This document shows positions 26,001-37,288 of a stretch of 64,000 nt of DNA, one piece after another. The stretch's first letter is position 1. Every line of letters begins with the position of its first letter. The notes under the pieces are model-generated. The model saw nothing but the letters and a program-made list of their open reading frames with translations, was not told where the DNA came from and did no database searches. Location of the stretch: contig JAJJXM010000009.1 in the NCBI GenBank assembly GCA_024516155.1, positions 930,001-994,000 on the forward strand, given 5' to 3'. Both the position numbers and the translations under genes were made by a program. The DNA is from Pyronema omphalodes (lineage: Eukaryota > Ascomycota > Pezizomycetes > Pezizales > Pyronemataceae).

Positions 26001-28587
26001 GAAGTCTAAATTCCCTATGGTGAATTCCAGCAGGGACATATTTGCCGATACATGCCGTATTGACCTCTACAAGACCGTAGAATAGAATACAGATAGCCCT
26101 AATACAACCGGTCCGGAGTTGAGTTGAATCGATGGCCCACTTGCACGCACGGCGGCTAATAGTGTGGTCCGTGGATCAGTGGACTGAAGATCATCCGGAG
26201 CTAGCTAGCTAGGCTAGAGCTTTTTTTATGATCAACGCCGCATTAAAAACGTTGCGTAAATAAATCGTACAGATTCGTACTCTTTTCCAAATGCATACAC
26301 AGTATAGTAACTCCCATGATGCCTTACGTGCTCTGGGTAATTTACTTCCCATTGTCTCCGGATCTGCCGATGCCTCCGGAAAGAAAAATAATTCTCAATA
26401 ATGTACGTCACGACCAGGCTGTAATATGAACCACGAGTTATGAGCAATTGGATGAGGAGCGAAAAGCAATTCTTTCTAGGCTAGCATACGGTTTTTTAGT
26501 GTCTAAGCCGGCGTAATGATCGCCCCGAAGACGAGGCCACGCGAGTGCATTCTCGTGATTAAATCAATCTGACACTGCTACCTGTGATACGTAGCTTACA
26601 TACGTTTAGTTATTCCGGAGCAAAAGAAATACAAGGCATGAGACAGCTAGGTGAGACTTTACGATTGCGTCAGTAAGCCATCTAGTAAGTATGTATGTCT
26701 AAGAGGAGGAGGTGACAAATGTTTCTTAAATGTCAATTTACATACATCAATGCAAGTATCCAAGTATCTAAGTCAACTCATGTCAATTTCCGGTCCAGCA
26801 TTGTAATTCGTCTGATTTTTGAAAAGCTCTATGTATATATATATATACACACCGCACCGGAAATCCCGAAGCCCTAAACTTTAGTTCTTTTGGTGATCCT
26901 CTAGATGCATACTTACCGAACCGGTGTGTAAGTATCGGTTGACCTTTAGGAAGCTGCAGTACAACTGCAGTAAAAAATGTCTCCCGCCGCCGCCTAGACT
27001 AAACTCCCACCGATCCACCCCCGCCGACAGCATGCCGTATGTGCTGCAGAGAAAATCGATCGGGATGCTTTGCATAGCACATGCCGCGAATGTTCTTTAC
27101 GGCCATGTTTCTGAATCCATGATAATAGCTTTCTACAATTCATCCCATTCGCTGTGAGTATCTTTGTATCATGGAAGAAGAATGTATGTCTCTGTATACA
27201 TTTCTTTAATTCGTTTAGTTTTTTTTTTTTTATCGTATCGATATTAACTCCCTCCAATTATCTTCCCAATTGAATTTCCAGCGCGTTTGATCCTCCCGAA
27301 CCCTCATGATTCCCCAGCCTTCTCCGCGATTCTTTCTCAACAGCGTCAATTACGTTTCGATGATTCGTCCGGTAGTTTTTTTATTTTATTTTGTAACGAT
27401 GTCATTATTTGATCTGATCCACTCACAGCAGTTTTATTTTTTATTTTTGAATCATCCGGTGCATCCGTTTATTTTCCGCATCACATTCACTTATCTTCTT
27501 AGATACATTCACAGTACACCATCATGACTGTGGCTGAGGCTCTACAATAGCATAAGAGCTTTTCTTTCCTACGTACCCTGTCTAAATTCTTCATCGTCAT
27601 TCGCCACTATACATCAAAGCAGTGTAATGATCATCTGCAGTATGCATGCACGCAACCACGTGTGAAGATACTTTACTGTAATAAAAAATAAATTAGCAGG
27701 GATATAATTTTGAAGTATGTATGACGATCCTATTGCAGCGTGTGATTTTCGAATCGGACAGGGGGGGGGGGGGTATAATTATTACTTAGGGTATGTTTAA
27801 GACGCTTCGGGCGTTTAGATAGTGAGTGGATATGAATTTGGATAGGGATTGGGGAGAAAAAAAAAAGGCTCCGGATCTTGAAGTGCTGCCTGGGATGGAA
27901 GCAAACGAAACGAGAAGTCAAGACGACGAGCTGAAGATTTGGGGCTGCGGTACAAAATGCAAGATATGCTTTGGGCCTTTTTGGGTTTTGGATGACTCCC
28001 TCCGTTGTGTTACAAGTGATTGGCAGTAGAAGAGGCTTCACTGTCGACCATGAACCTTGTCAAGCACCTCGTGCCGCCCGTTTGTCCCAACAATCTATGC
28101 ACCTGCGCATTGCGACAGCCGACATGTTTATCTATCGTGGATGGTATGGGTGGGTGGGCGGGCTTCCAGGGGTCTGCAATTAAACCACAGAAATCAATCC
28201 GATCCGGTTATTCCGATGTTAAATTCTTATTCTTCCATTATTTTTATTCGTCTATATTTCTTGTCTAGCTTTCTAATGTCTTGAATAATGTCTTTCTTCG
28301 CTGTCTTCAGCTGCCTTTGGTAGCCCTCGGAAAGCTCGGCAACAATTTTTTCCCCGAAATGTTTTCAATCAGAAAAATAAAAAAAGGAAATGTGTAAATA
28401 AAAGAAAATCAAAAATATATATGTGCGTAATGCACAAACGCGCCATCAATAACATCATGGATTCTCATGGATTCCCCACATCGCTCTTTGGCTCGCCAGT
28501 TTACAGCGAATAAGATTCCAGAGATCAGATGAGTACCTGTACAATAATCCCAGTTGGGAAAAAAGCATCCTGTCTCGCTAAAATGAT
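20003..28587. other. 8.6 kb without a confident gene
   Basis: Unlike the flanks, this stretch has few simple repeats and a mixed base composition, as expected of old or decayed coding DNA. Several short frames look protein-like on the minus strand (21185-21370, 23680-24170, 24641-25078, 26232-26447), some bordered by plausible splice signals. None joins into a recognisable protein. The strongest exon-like stretch is described among the findings. A 13-base G run lies at 27761-27773. The last few hundred bases include the 3' UTR of the F-box gene. Confidence 0.5.
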
Positions 28588-31026
28588 TCACCGGGTAAAA
28601 TCGTAGACGAGGAGGCGAGGAAATGGCCGGTGGATCGACGTCGTGTGGGATTCGCCAACGTTTGTTGGGTAAGTCTCTTCTTCCTTTTGCTGTCGTTGAA
28701 TCGGTTTTGGTTCTGGTTCTGGTTCTTGCAATACAATAATCTGAGACTCATCAAAACCGCACAGAATCCCCAAATGGGTGGGCATCGTGGTAGTAGTGGC
28801 GCTTGTGTTACAATGATTGGAGTCCGGATGATGATGACGTCGAACCACGGGTTCAATCCTCACGCTCGCTCCCCCTTGCCCATTGACCAGACCAGCCCCA
28901 CCGCGACTTTTGCGACTGACACCACCTTCAAGCTCCCACACCCGGATTTCGGAGCCATTGCGATTGATGGATATGGCCTTGCCCCGACAGTCAACAATGA
29001 CCTGTGTCACCCCTGATGTGTGTCCATGGAGCCGCTGGCCTGGCTCAATCTTTAAGCTTGACGTAGTGGAGTGCACCATGTAAAGCGTCAAGGTATTATC
29101 GCGATGGGATGTGACGAGGTAACTGAATTTGGAGGAGTCAAATGTTAGTTTCAAATTGCGTATTAGATCGTGTGATGCAAAGAGGGGGTGAGTTATCAGT
29201 TAGCAGTAAAAAAAATAAATAAAAAAAACATGCGCAGAAAAGATACGACTAAGAAGCTGACCATTGATGGTTTGGTATTACGAATCAACTGCGGCTTTCC
29301 AGAAAGATGGGAAAGATTAGCGAGGGGGATACGAATGCCTCGCGGCTCCACAGCCTCAGCCATCATAGCGATTTTGCGCAGTCAGCTTAGCAGCCCCTCA
29401 GCTGTCTCTCCACCCCTTCCCTTACTAGCCTTCAGACTCATAGTAGCAACAGTAGCGGGGTTGTGGGGGAGGGGTGGCTTACGGGTGGTGATAGGAGACA
29501 CTTGTGGCCTGCGCTAACGGCGGATCAAATTGTGTTTGTGACCCATTGTGACCCAGTGACATACCAGGGTTAGTATTACCCCATGTAGCCCCCGATGTAG
29601 AATAGGTCCCAAGACCCTCTTCCCCAGCATTTCCAAGCAGAGATGTGAAGCCAGGTTGGACGGCCGTTGCAATCCGCGACTCTTCGAGGACAGCGGTCCG
29701 GTGGTCCAATCTTTTTCCGATGGTGGGCCTTTTTGATAGATTTCCATGAATCTTGAAGCGCAGCTGCTGAATCCCCACTGACCACCCGTCCAACAGGGCG
29801 CATGAATACACCACTGACGCTAGCATAGTATCATTGAGTGATCGCCGCAGCGAAAGCACTAACGGAAGCCAAACAGTTGACGAGCAAAGTGACTGAAGTA
29901 AAATGGGCGGGCGAAGTATCGTCATGCGCGAAACAGAGCTAGGGGAGTTACGGAAGTGTGGGTTGGCCCTATCGTCACCATCAGTGTCCAATTGTTCTCC
30001 ACCGACTGCGCCATCTGCGCCCAGACGGGTTTCCCCTCTTTCGTTTTCGCTAAGTGATGCCGCTGACGAAGTTTCGAATTCGTAGATGTCCCAAGTTTGT
30101 CCTCTCATCATAGCTAGAAATGGTCCGAGTGAAGCCATTGCATAACATCCGGTTGCGCTTCTCTTTCCCGATAATTTGTGAATGTATCTAGTCCGAAATC
30201 CGGATATTTTTCCCGTCATGTCCAGCTGATACATGGCAAAGCTACCGTTCTCAAAGCCAACTGTCACATTGACCAACCCAGACTCCCCTCCACTCTCTTC
30301 GTCGATAGCCATTGCGGTAGGTGGTCCGGCGCACGAGAACGGTAGCGATTGCGAATAGAGCGGCATCCGTGCGATAATCTCATTGGTGTTGTGAATCCTC
30401 ATAGCCCATAGACCACGTGTTTTTGAGGCTGCGATTACGATGCCCTAAATTGCTGTAAGCTCACCTTCACAATGGCAACCAATCTTCATGGCTGATCACC
30501 CAATTCCTCGCAACCGACAACCACGACAACATACATCGAATAGCTTCACATGCGATCTTTCTCCAACAGAATCTTCCTTCGCCTCATCTGCACAAGCCAC
30601 ATTGATTTTCCACAACTCGCAACTCCCATGAGTCCAGTTGTGCCTTAATTTGTAGCGCGCCTTCCAGTTGGTGCCTTCTGCCTGGGCCAGTTTGCCGTCA
30701 TCTAGCCAACGAGACATACGCGACGCGTAGTCCCCCACTTGTTCGCGTCCCAAACCCCTGATCCGCAAGACGCGTGGTAGGACAAACCGCCGGTAGTATA
30801 GAGCCTTCCATATATGACCGTCGACGGCGATGCGTGAACAGCGATGCGAGACCAACTGAAACGACGCGAGGTCGGTAGGTGACAGACCATGGCATATGCG
30901 AAGAAAGAGCTCGTCGCTGAGTCGAAGGATTGGGGTTGAACGGTTCGGGCGGTGGCGCTTTACAGCAGATTCGCAAGGCCCTGGCGTCGAGGATGGCGAG
31001 CACCGGCTACGCTTCGTGGAGGACAT
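28588..31026 (-). CDS. F-box protein with beta-propeller (WD-repeat-like) C-terminus, Pof10-like
   Basis: There are three exons: 31026-30535, 30444-29483 and 29122-28588 (662 residues). Donors are GTATGT and GTAAGC; the second intron is long for a fungus (360 nt). An F-box lies at about residues 25-70 (LRLSDELFLRICHGLSPTDLASFQLVSHRCSRIAVDGHIWKALYY). It is followed by a conserved WKARYKLRHNW motif and propeller-like blades, including SYHHP-YLVTSHRDNTLTLYMV across the second junction and HGHTSGVTQVIVDCRGKAISINRNGSEIRVWELEGG. The C-terminus ICGFDESQII...LLVYDFTR fits this fungal family. Such proteins are substrate receptors of SCF ubiquitin ligases; the substrate is unknown. I chose the ATG at 31026 because the frame upstream of it lacks similarity and contains promoter-like sequence. 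The gene diverges from the CtIP-like gene. Confidence 0.82.
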
Positions 31027-31601
31027 TTGGATGGGTATATGTATGTGAACCGGAGGTCCAATAGGTGCGGTGAAGTATGGAGGGGTGGAGACGCAAATGT
31101 CGATGCGTGCTGTTATTGCGTATTCGATGCAAGATGAGTTGGCAGGATTCCTCGGGTTAGGTTTGGACCATGACGTGCCTAGAGCAAAGTAGGTTAGATG
31201 ACTTGGCAGCGGGATTATCTTGGCGATGCTAATGCGTACCCATGAGTTCGCGTGCCCGCGCCGCGGTGCATGTCTCCAGGCACGCGAATCAAGCAAAACG
31301 CGAGAAGGCGAATGATGCCCCGCCTTTGCCCGCTTGCCGTTCACCGTTTTAGAGCTCCAACCGTCACAGTAGTCCAACCACAGTCCCATAGGTTCAATTC
31401 GACCAATGTTTCTGACTGACCATCAACAGCTCTGCTCTCTTTACTACTACCGAACGCGTCTTACAATTATTTCAATTGTGACATCATAGCTTTACGTCCG
31501 ATCCGGTTTTCCCGTACTCCTCTCACTCTATACTCAACGTCACCTATACGACGCTACAACCTCCTCTCGACGAGTGCGCATATCTACCGCGCCCCCGCAA
31601 A

Positions 31602-33614
31602 ATGGACAGCTGCAATTGTCCGGAAGTTGTTTATCTTCGCAAAGAGAACGCTGCCCTTATTGAACAGCTTGAAAAGACCCAAAACGCCTCAAAGATCCTC
31701 ACGGAGAGATATAGGAAAGACAAGCAGAAATGGAAGGGCTGGCTTGAAGATTACAAAAGGACTCAAGAGGAAGGCCATGCCAACACTGCTTCCACAGCGA
31801 CTCGGACGGACCGCACTGAACGCCGGGTAGAAGTAGACCTTCCATACAATGAGGGCTATGACTATTACGGCATTGAATCGGCTGTGTCGATTCTCGAAAC
31901 CAGAAATTCCGCAGTTGTAGCGGCGAGCTCAAATAATAATGCCATCCAGGATGACAAAGTTGTAAAGGAACCCAGTTACATGAAGAAAATATTCCAACGT
32001 CTGGATGCGGCAGCAAAAAAGCATGCTGCGTCTACTTCCGGCCCTTCCAAGCACAAGGAGCTCATCAAGACCGAAACCCCCACGAAGCCAGCCCAGCCCG
32101 CCCTTTCAAGCTACCGTTCCGGCCTCGCCAGTATCGTTGAGGACGGCACCGATGGATTTCACCCTACCCATAAACGCTCCAATCCAGTAGACGAGGTCGA
32201 TGAGGGCACGCTCAATGCCCTCCTATTTACGAGTACACCCGTCGCTCCCTCCTTAAAAGGTCTTTCTAAGACTGCTACGTCTTCCTGGACTCCTCCTACC
32301 GACAACAACTGTCCTACAGACGTCGACACCTCCTCCTCAAAGGACGACCTTTCCAGAGCTTATAATTCTAAAAGCGTACTTGGAAAGCCCGGTGTGAAAA
32401 CCCCCGATGAGCCTTTGCAGACTTCTCCTAAGAGCCCGCTTCCTATAAAGCGCGAAATTGAGGAGCCCGAGCTTCATACACCACCCGCCACCAGACGCCG
32501 AACGGGTGAGGTCTTGACTTCATTCCCGGCTAGTAAGCTCCACGTAAAAGCACCATCTTCACAGCACGCCACGGCTCAAATTGCTCCTGCAAAGCGTAAA
32601 CAACAGGAACTAGACGACAAGGATAGAGTTCCCCGTCTTTTCAGATCACCTGTTCCTAACGAAAGGAAACTCGACACTGTCATCCCCAGTGCTCGTAACG
32701 ACCCTCCTCACCGCCCGACTCCTGTTACTTCTCCGAAGCGCAAGGAGCGCACCGCAGCCGTTGGATTAAACGCCTTCAAAATCAACCCTGACTATAATCA
32801 AGGCCTTGATTATGCATTCACAGAAACTGTCCGCTCTAAAGAAGCTAGAAAATGTCTTCCAAGCTGTACTAAGCATTGCTGCAAGAATGGCTTGAAGAAG
32901 TTTCTCGAAGCTGCCGGTATGCCTCGAGCACCAAAGAATGGGCCCAAATGGGATAGACAGGAGGCTACGAATGTCGGGATTCCCAGACTCTCTATGCTCG
33001 ACGAATTTAATCCTGCCAAACTTCCTGGATTTCCAAGTTTCCGCAATATCAAACCCCGCGGAAAAAACGCCCATGGGGTCTCATCAGCGGAAAGTAACGC
33101 TAATGGTACTGACTACGATGGTAGCCATGAGCCTCATGAGAACGAGAATAACCCCAATGGCGATGAAGACTTCACCGATCAGCCAGATCACTTATTCAGG
33201 AGAGCAGATCTTGATTCCAGTCTTGATCATAATGCTGAGGCTATTTTGCAACGCGAATCTTCAGTAACTCTGCCTCTTGCGTCTTCTGATGCTTATCCTT
33301 ATGAAGGACCCTTTCTTGCTCCTCGTCCTCCATATTCAGCTGCGCCACCGTCTCCGCCGTATCGTATACCTTCACCCCCGCCCGATGATGACATAATCAA
33401 TGATCACGATATGTCGGAGTTTCTAGATCGATTTGGGAGACATAGAGAAGCGCATCCGAGACGAAATACCCCACCGGGTTTTTGGGATAGTGAAATGCCG
33501 GATACGCCAAGGCAGCAGGAGTTGAATTTAGAGGCTGAGCTTGTGAGGGAGATAAAGATAGAGAGGAGACGAAGAGAGGCGGAAACAGAGGGTGGGAAAT
33601 GGATCAGGAGGTAG
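31602..33614 (+). CDS. Sae2/CtIP/Ctp1-like DNA-end resection factor
   Basis: This is a single-exon gene of 670 residues. The N-terminus is a short charged helix (VVYLRKENAALIEQLEK, about residues 10-55), fitting the oligomerisation coiled coil of this family. A long disordered Ser/Pro-rich middle follows. Two family signatures lie in the C-terminal half: a Cys-rich block at about 402-430 (LDYAFTETVRSKEARKCLPSCTKHCC) and, at about 606-635, FLDRFGRHREAHPRRNTPPGFW, which contains the RHR motif. In yeast and animals these proteins activate the Mre11-Rad50 nuclease to start resection of DNA double-strand breaks in the nucleus. CDK-type SP/TP sites are frequent in the middle, as expected for cell-cycle control. 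The start ATG is preceded by a pyrimidine-rich leader, and the promoter of about 575 bp is shared with the divergent F-box gene. Confidence 0.88.
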   Translation: MDSCNCPEVVYLRKENAALIEQLEKTQNASKILTERYRKDKQKWKGWLEDYKRTQEEGHANTASTATRTDRTERRVEVDLPYNEGYDYYGIESAVSILETRNSAVVAASSNNNAIQDDKVVKEPSYMKKIFQRLDAAAKKHAASTSGPSKHKELIKTETPTKPAQPALSSYRSGLASIVEDGTDGFHPTHKRSNPVDEVDEGTLNALLFTSTPVAPSLKGLSKTATSSWTPPTDNNCPTDVDTSSSKDDLSRAYNSKSVLGKPGVKTPDEPLQTSPKSPLPIKREIEEPELHTPPATRRRTGEVLTSFPASKLHVKAPSSQHATAQIAPAKRKQQELDDKDRVPRLFRSPVPNERKLDTVIPSARNDPPHRPTPVTSPKRKERTAAVGLNAFKINPDYNQGLDYAFTETVRSKEARKCLPSCTKHCCKNGLKKFLEAAGMPRAPKNGPKWDRQEATNVGIPRLSMLDEFNPAKLPGFPSFRNIKPRGKNAHGVSSAESNANGTDYDGSHEPHENENNPNGDEDFTDQPDHLFRRADLDSSLDHNAEAILQRESSVTLPLASSDAYPYEGPFLAPRPPYSAAPPSPPYRIPSPPPDDDIINDHDMSEFLDRFGRHREAHPRRNTPPGFWDSEMPDTPRQQELNLEAELVREIKIERRRREAETEGGKWIRR

Positions 33615-35059
33615 ACGAGGATTATGGGGATGAGACATGAAAGGAAAGATTTGAATAGATGATAATAATGACATTGGGCTGGCGTTTTGGTTTTGTTTAG
33701 GAATTTAAAAACAATAGATGTAGAGAATAATGTATAATGTAATGCATAGTGTATAATAAAACCAAATACAAATATCTCTAACCATTACACTTCTTCTCTG
33801 AGCTCGTGGTATGTCAACAAGCTATCGTGATATGTCATGACGCTAGCTAAGTGGGGCCCTAATAACTTTCTCCGTGCGCACCTCACCGGAAATACCCCAC
33901 ACGACACCTTTGTATCTATGTGGGGAACGGCAGATTAGAGTCTAAGCCTGACTTTCCCTATCAATTGCTTGGCAACTCTATCGGAGGTTCCTGATGAAGC
34001 TGTTGGAAGCCATAAATACCGTAGTGGGCCGTAGCTACCCCTCCGTCGGACAGCTTGCATAAGAGAATGATGACGACGGTAGAAGACCATCTAGAAGCTA
34101 CCCGACCTCCTTCGCACGCGGCTGATTTACCGGTAGCTCTTGCTTTATAGTCGAGCAAAGGTCTACAATGCCCGTCTGAAAGCTAATAAGTTCCAGAGGT
34201 TGGCGTCCGTGCGAGATGGTTGCCTCGGTACGTTTGCCGGAGAGCTTCAGCTCTGCAATGTGTTGCTTCGGTGGGTTTGCCGGAGAGCTTCAGGTGTGCT
34301 AAGGTGTGCGAAGGTGAAAGCGGTGTCTCACTACACGCAGCCCTGGATTCCCTTGCTTTTGCCCTAGATTCGTAACCTCCGTACATAGTTACATACACTT
34401 AGGCCTTACTACATACTACACCATACCCCCAGACTCGAATAAGCCCCACCCCACATATCCCCCCCACGCCGCCGACCAAATCAATTGTCTCGTCTTGTGT
34501 CTCCCAATTGAAACAACCAATCTGTCTCGTCCGCATAACATCCCGATATATATACCAGATTATGCAACATTATCTTATTTATCCAGGAGAATAACCTTCT
34601 TATAAGGAAGCCCGATGGAAATGTTGAATGTTGAGATGGCTGTTGTTGCAGCAGCAGCATGTCGCGCACCAAAGCCAAAAGGCCCAAAAAGCCACCATCC
34701 CGGTCTGGGCGGACAGGGAAAAAGCGGCGAGCTGTCTTTCTTTCTTTCTTTCTTTTCTGAGAGGAGCGGAGCGGACGCCCCAAGGATTCAGATCCAACCA
34801 CATCGCATCTAGACAGAGAGGGGCTCTACATTTGGATCGAGTTCTAGTTTACTTAAGCCTAACACCTCTCCACCCTGAGTTGAAATCACCCTGTCCTCAC
34901 ACACAACCCAACCCAACCCAGCCCAACCCATCCATCACCTCGGTTCCTGATAAACCTACCTCCTCAAAATCCCCCCCTTCGACAAGCCGCAGAATACCAG
35001 CTGTAATTTAATATCTCGTCCTCGGTCCGGACCTATACATTCTACACACAACATAAACG
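33615..35059. other. intergenic region upstream of the YHM2-like gene
   Basis: No gene is supported. A 19-bp direct repeat (GTTTGCCGGAGAGCTTCAG) occurs at 34232-34250 and 34275-34293. A (TTTC)n run lies at 34735-34756. CCAAC units near 34903-34932 sit in the probable 5' leader of the carrier gene. Confidence 0.55.
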
Positions 35060-36701
35060 ATGGCTGTTACTGCAAGCACCACCCCCGCCGGCGAGAAGAA
35101 GCCCGTCAGCTTCTCAAACTTGCTCCGTACGTGAAGGAGATGAGATTACATTGGAAAGTGCGCCTGCTAACTGGATGGTATAGTTGGAGCTGGTTTGAAC
35201 TTGTTTGAGTAAGTTATACCTATGTCTGTCGATCTCTGGGGAAGTAGCATAGCTAATGAACCGTTTTTTTTTTTACTCAGGGTCACCACTTTGGGACAGG
35301 TATTCCGCAACGCCAGAACTCGATACAATGGACAATAGCTAATCTTACACTCCCGATATCCAGCCCCTCGAGGTCGTCAAGGTGCGATTGTGAATATCTA
35401 CATACCAGCGCGTTACCGGAAGCTAACTCGGTTATTCTACAGACTCACATGGCTGCCAACAGAGGTGACAACATTGTTGTCGCGGCGTCCAAGACTTGGG
35501 GTCGTGGAGGAGTTTTTGGATGTAAGTTTACCTTTGTACCACCATTGGTACTGTTACTGCTATTGCTACTGCTGCTGCTGCTATTGCTACGTGTTTCTGT
35601 TCTGTCTTCATATCGCACCCCCGGCGGTGAAGCGATAACACTCCCCCGCATCCCCATACTCTATGTGCTGACTCCGCCGATAATTTAGTCTACCAGGGTT
35701 TGATTCCGTGGGTCAGTTCTCTCCAGTTTTTCCTACTTCCCGAGGTTGCGGCCGCCGGTCGATCGCTTTGGTGAGGCTAGTTGTAGCCAATTGATTTGCG
35801 CATGTGGTTTTGCCGAGCACTCCGAGCGCCGCTCGGCCGGAGATTTTTAAACAGTCGCTAATGCAAGGGATCAGGCCTGGATTGAGGCTTCCACCAAGGG
35901 TGCCGTGTTGCTCTTTGTGTCTTCCGAAGCCGAGTAAGTAGATGCCGATCTCCGTGCCGTATCCCGTATGCTTTGTGACTTCGGCGCTGACCGGCATAAT
36001 CTAGGTGGTACGCCCGCAGCTTCGGTGCTGGAAACTTCACCGCTGGTATCACTGGAGGTGTTATTGGAGGAGTTGCCCAGGCATACGCCACCATGGGATT
36101 CTGCACGTGCATGAAGACTGTCGAAATTACCCGTCACAAGCAGGCTTCCGCCGGTGTCAAGCCTCCTTCTACCTTCGCTGTCTTTGCCGATATCTACCGC
36201 AAGGAGGGTATCGCCGGTATCAACAAGGGTGTCAATGCCGTTGCTATCAGACAGATGACCAACTGGGGTTCCAGATTTGGTCTTACCCGCCTTGCTGAGC
36301 AGGGTGTTCGTAACATCACTGGAAAGGGAGAGGAGGGCAAGTTGAATGCTTACGAGAAGATCCTTACTTCCGCCATCGGAGGAGGTCTCTCTGCCTGGAA
36401 CCAGCCTATTGAGGTTATTCGTGTGGAGATGCAGTCCAAGAAGCCTGACCCCAACCGTCCTGCCAACTTGACTGTCATGAAGGCGTTCAACTACATTTAC
36501 TCCAACAACGGAATCAAGGGACTCTACCGTGGAGTTACTCCCAGAGTCGGACTTGGTATCTGGCAGACTGTGTGCATGGTTGGACTTGGTGATATGTGGG
36601 TGTTCCTGAGATGTGATATGAATAAACAAATACTGACTTTTTACAGGGCTAAGGAGGCTGTTGCAAAGATTACCGGAGAGGTCCCTACCGGAAAGCACTA
36701 A
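35060..36701 (+). CDS. YHM2: mitochondrial carrier, YHM2-type citrate/2-oxoglutarate carrier
   Basis: There are nine exons: 35060-35126, 35184-35208, 35281-35299, 35364-35381, 35443-35521, 35689-35711, 35875-35933, 36005-36595 and 36647-36701. Five of the first seven are under 70 nt. The product has about 311 residues and begins MAVTASTTPAGEKKPVSFSN. It has three mitochondrial-carrier repeats, seen as [46 protein letters not shown] and NQPIEVIRVEMQSKKP, with GLIPWAWIEASTKGAVLLF after the first. The degenerate Px(D/E)xx(K/R) signatures and the [13 protein letters not shown] block are typical of YHM2, the inner-membrane carrier that exchanges citrate for 2-oxoglutarate and was first described as a mitochondrial-DNA-associated protein. 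The last intron is 51 nt, in frame and stop-free, so its retention would insert 17 residues. A long minus-strand frame over exon 8 is a shadow. Confidence 0.93.
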
Positions 36702-37288
36702 ACGGCTTCTACAAATATCACCCTTCTTTCTCTATATAGACTGGACGGGTGTTCTTGGTGTTTGGGGAAAAAAAAAACTAACGACTTGATTGGTGTTGCG
36801 GGATGTATTATGATGGTAGACTTACTGAGATTTATACCCACGGAGTTTGCTGTTTTGCCTGATCTCGATGTTATCAAGTACATACCCATTTTTTCATTAT
36901 TGTCATGGTTGTGTGCAGCTGTTATGGAATTTGAATGCTTGTCTGGCGATTATGAATATTTTGAAACAGATATTTTTGATTTTTGGTTTTTGGTTTTTGG
37001 TTCTGTTCTCTCTTTCATCCTTTTCACGTGATTTATTGCTCGCTACCGTACCGAACCCGTTGGCATTTTATTTTGGCTTGGAAGCGACGGTGACACAGAC
37101 GGTGCATGCTTGTGTGACGTGACAACTAGCGTGTCATGATGGTTAGGGATTTTTTGTGAGAGCTTGATCTTGTGCTGCGTTGAGCCTCTTTGTTAACAAC
37201 ACCTTACAAACGGAACTTATCACACGAACAACAACAATATCTTTAGCTATTCACGGTATTTTTATAGTATCAATTCGGGTTTTTACAG
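36702..37288. other. intergenic spacer with 3' UTR and promoter
   Basis: This holds the 3' UTR of the YHM2-like gene and the promoter and leader of the Arg/Ser-rich gene. A TCACGTGA palindrome lies at 37023-37030. No other gene is visible. Confidence 0.5.

Noticed and set aside
31027..31389. N-terminal extension of the F-box frame
   Set aside because: The extension has no recognisable sequence and would run through the shared promoter; the ATG at 31026 gives the usual short lead into the F-box.
35871..36698. 275-codon minus-strand open frame over the carrier gene
   Set aside because: It lies opposite YHM2 exons with strong homology; its Ser/Gly/Leu-rich composition is what the antisense of that codon usage gives.
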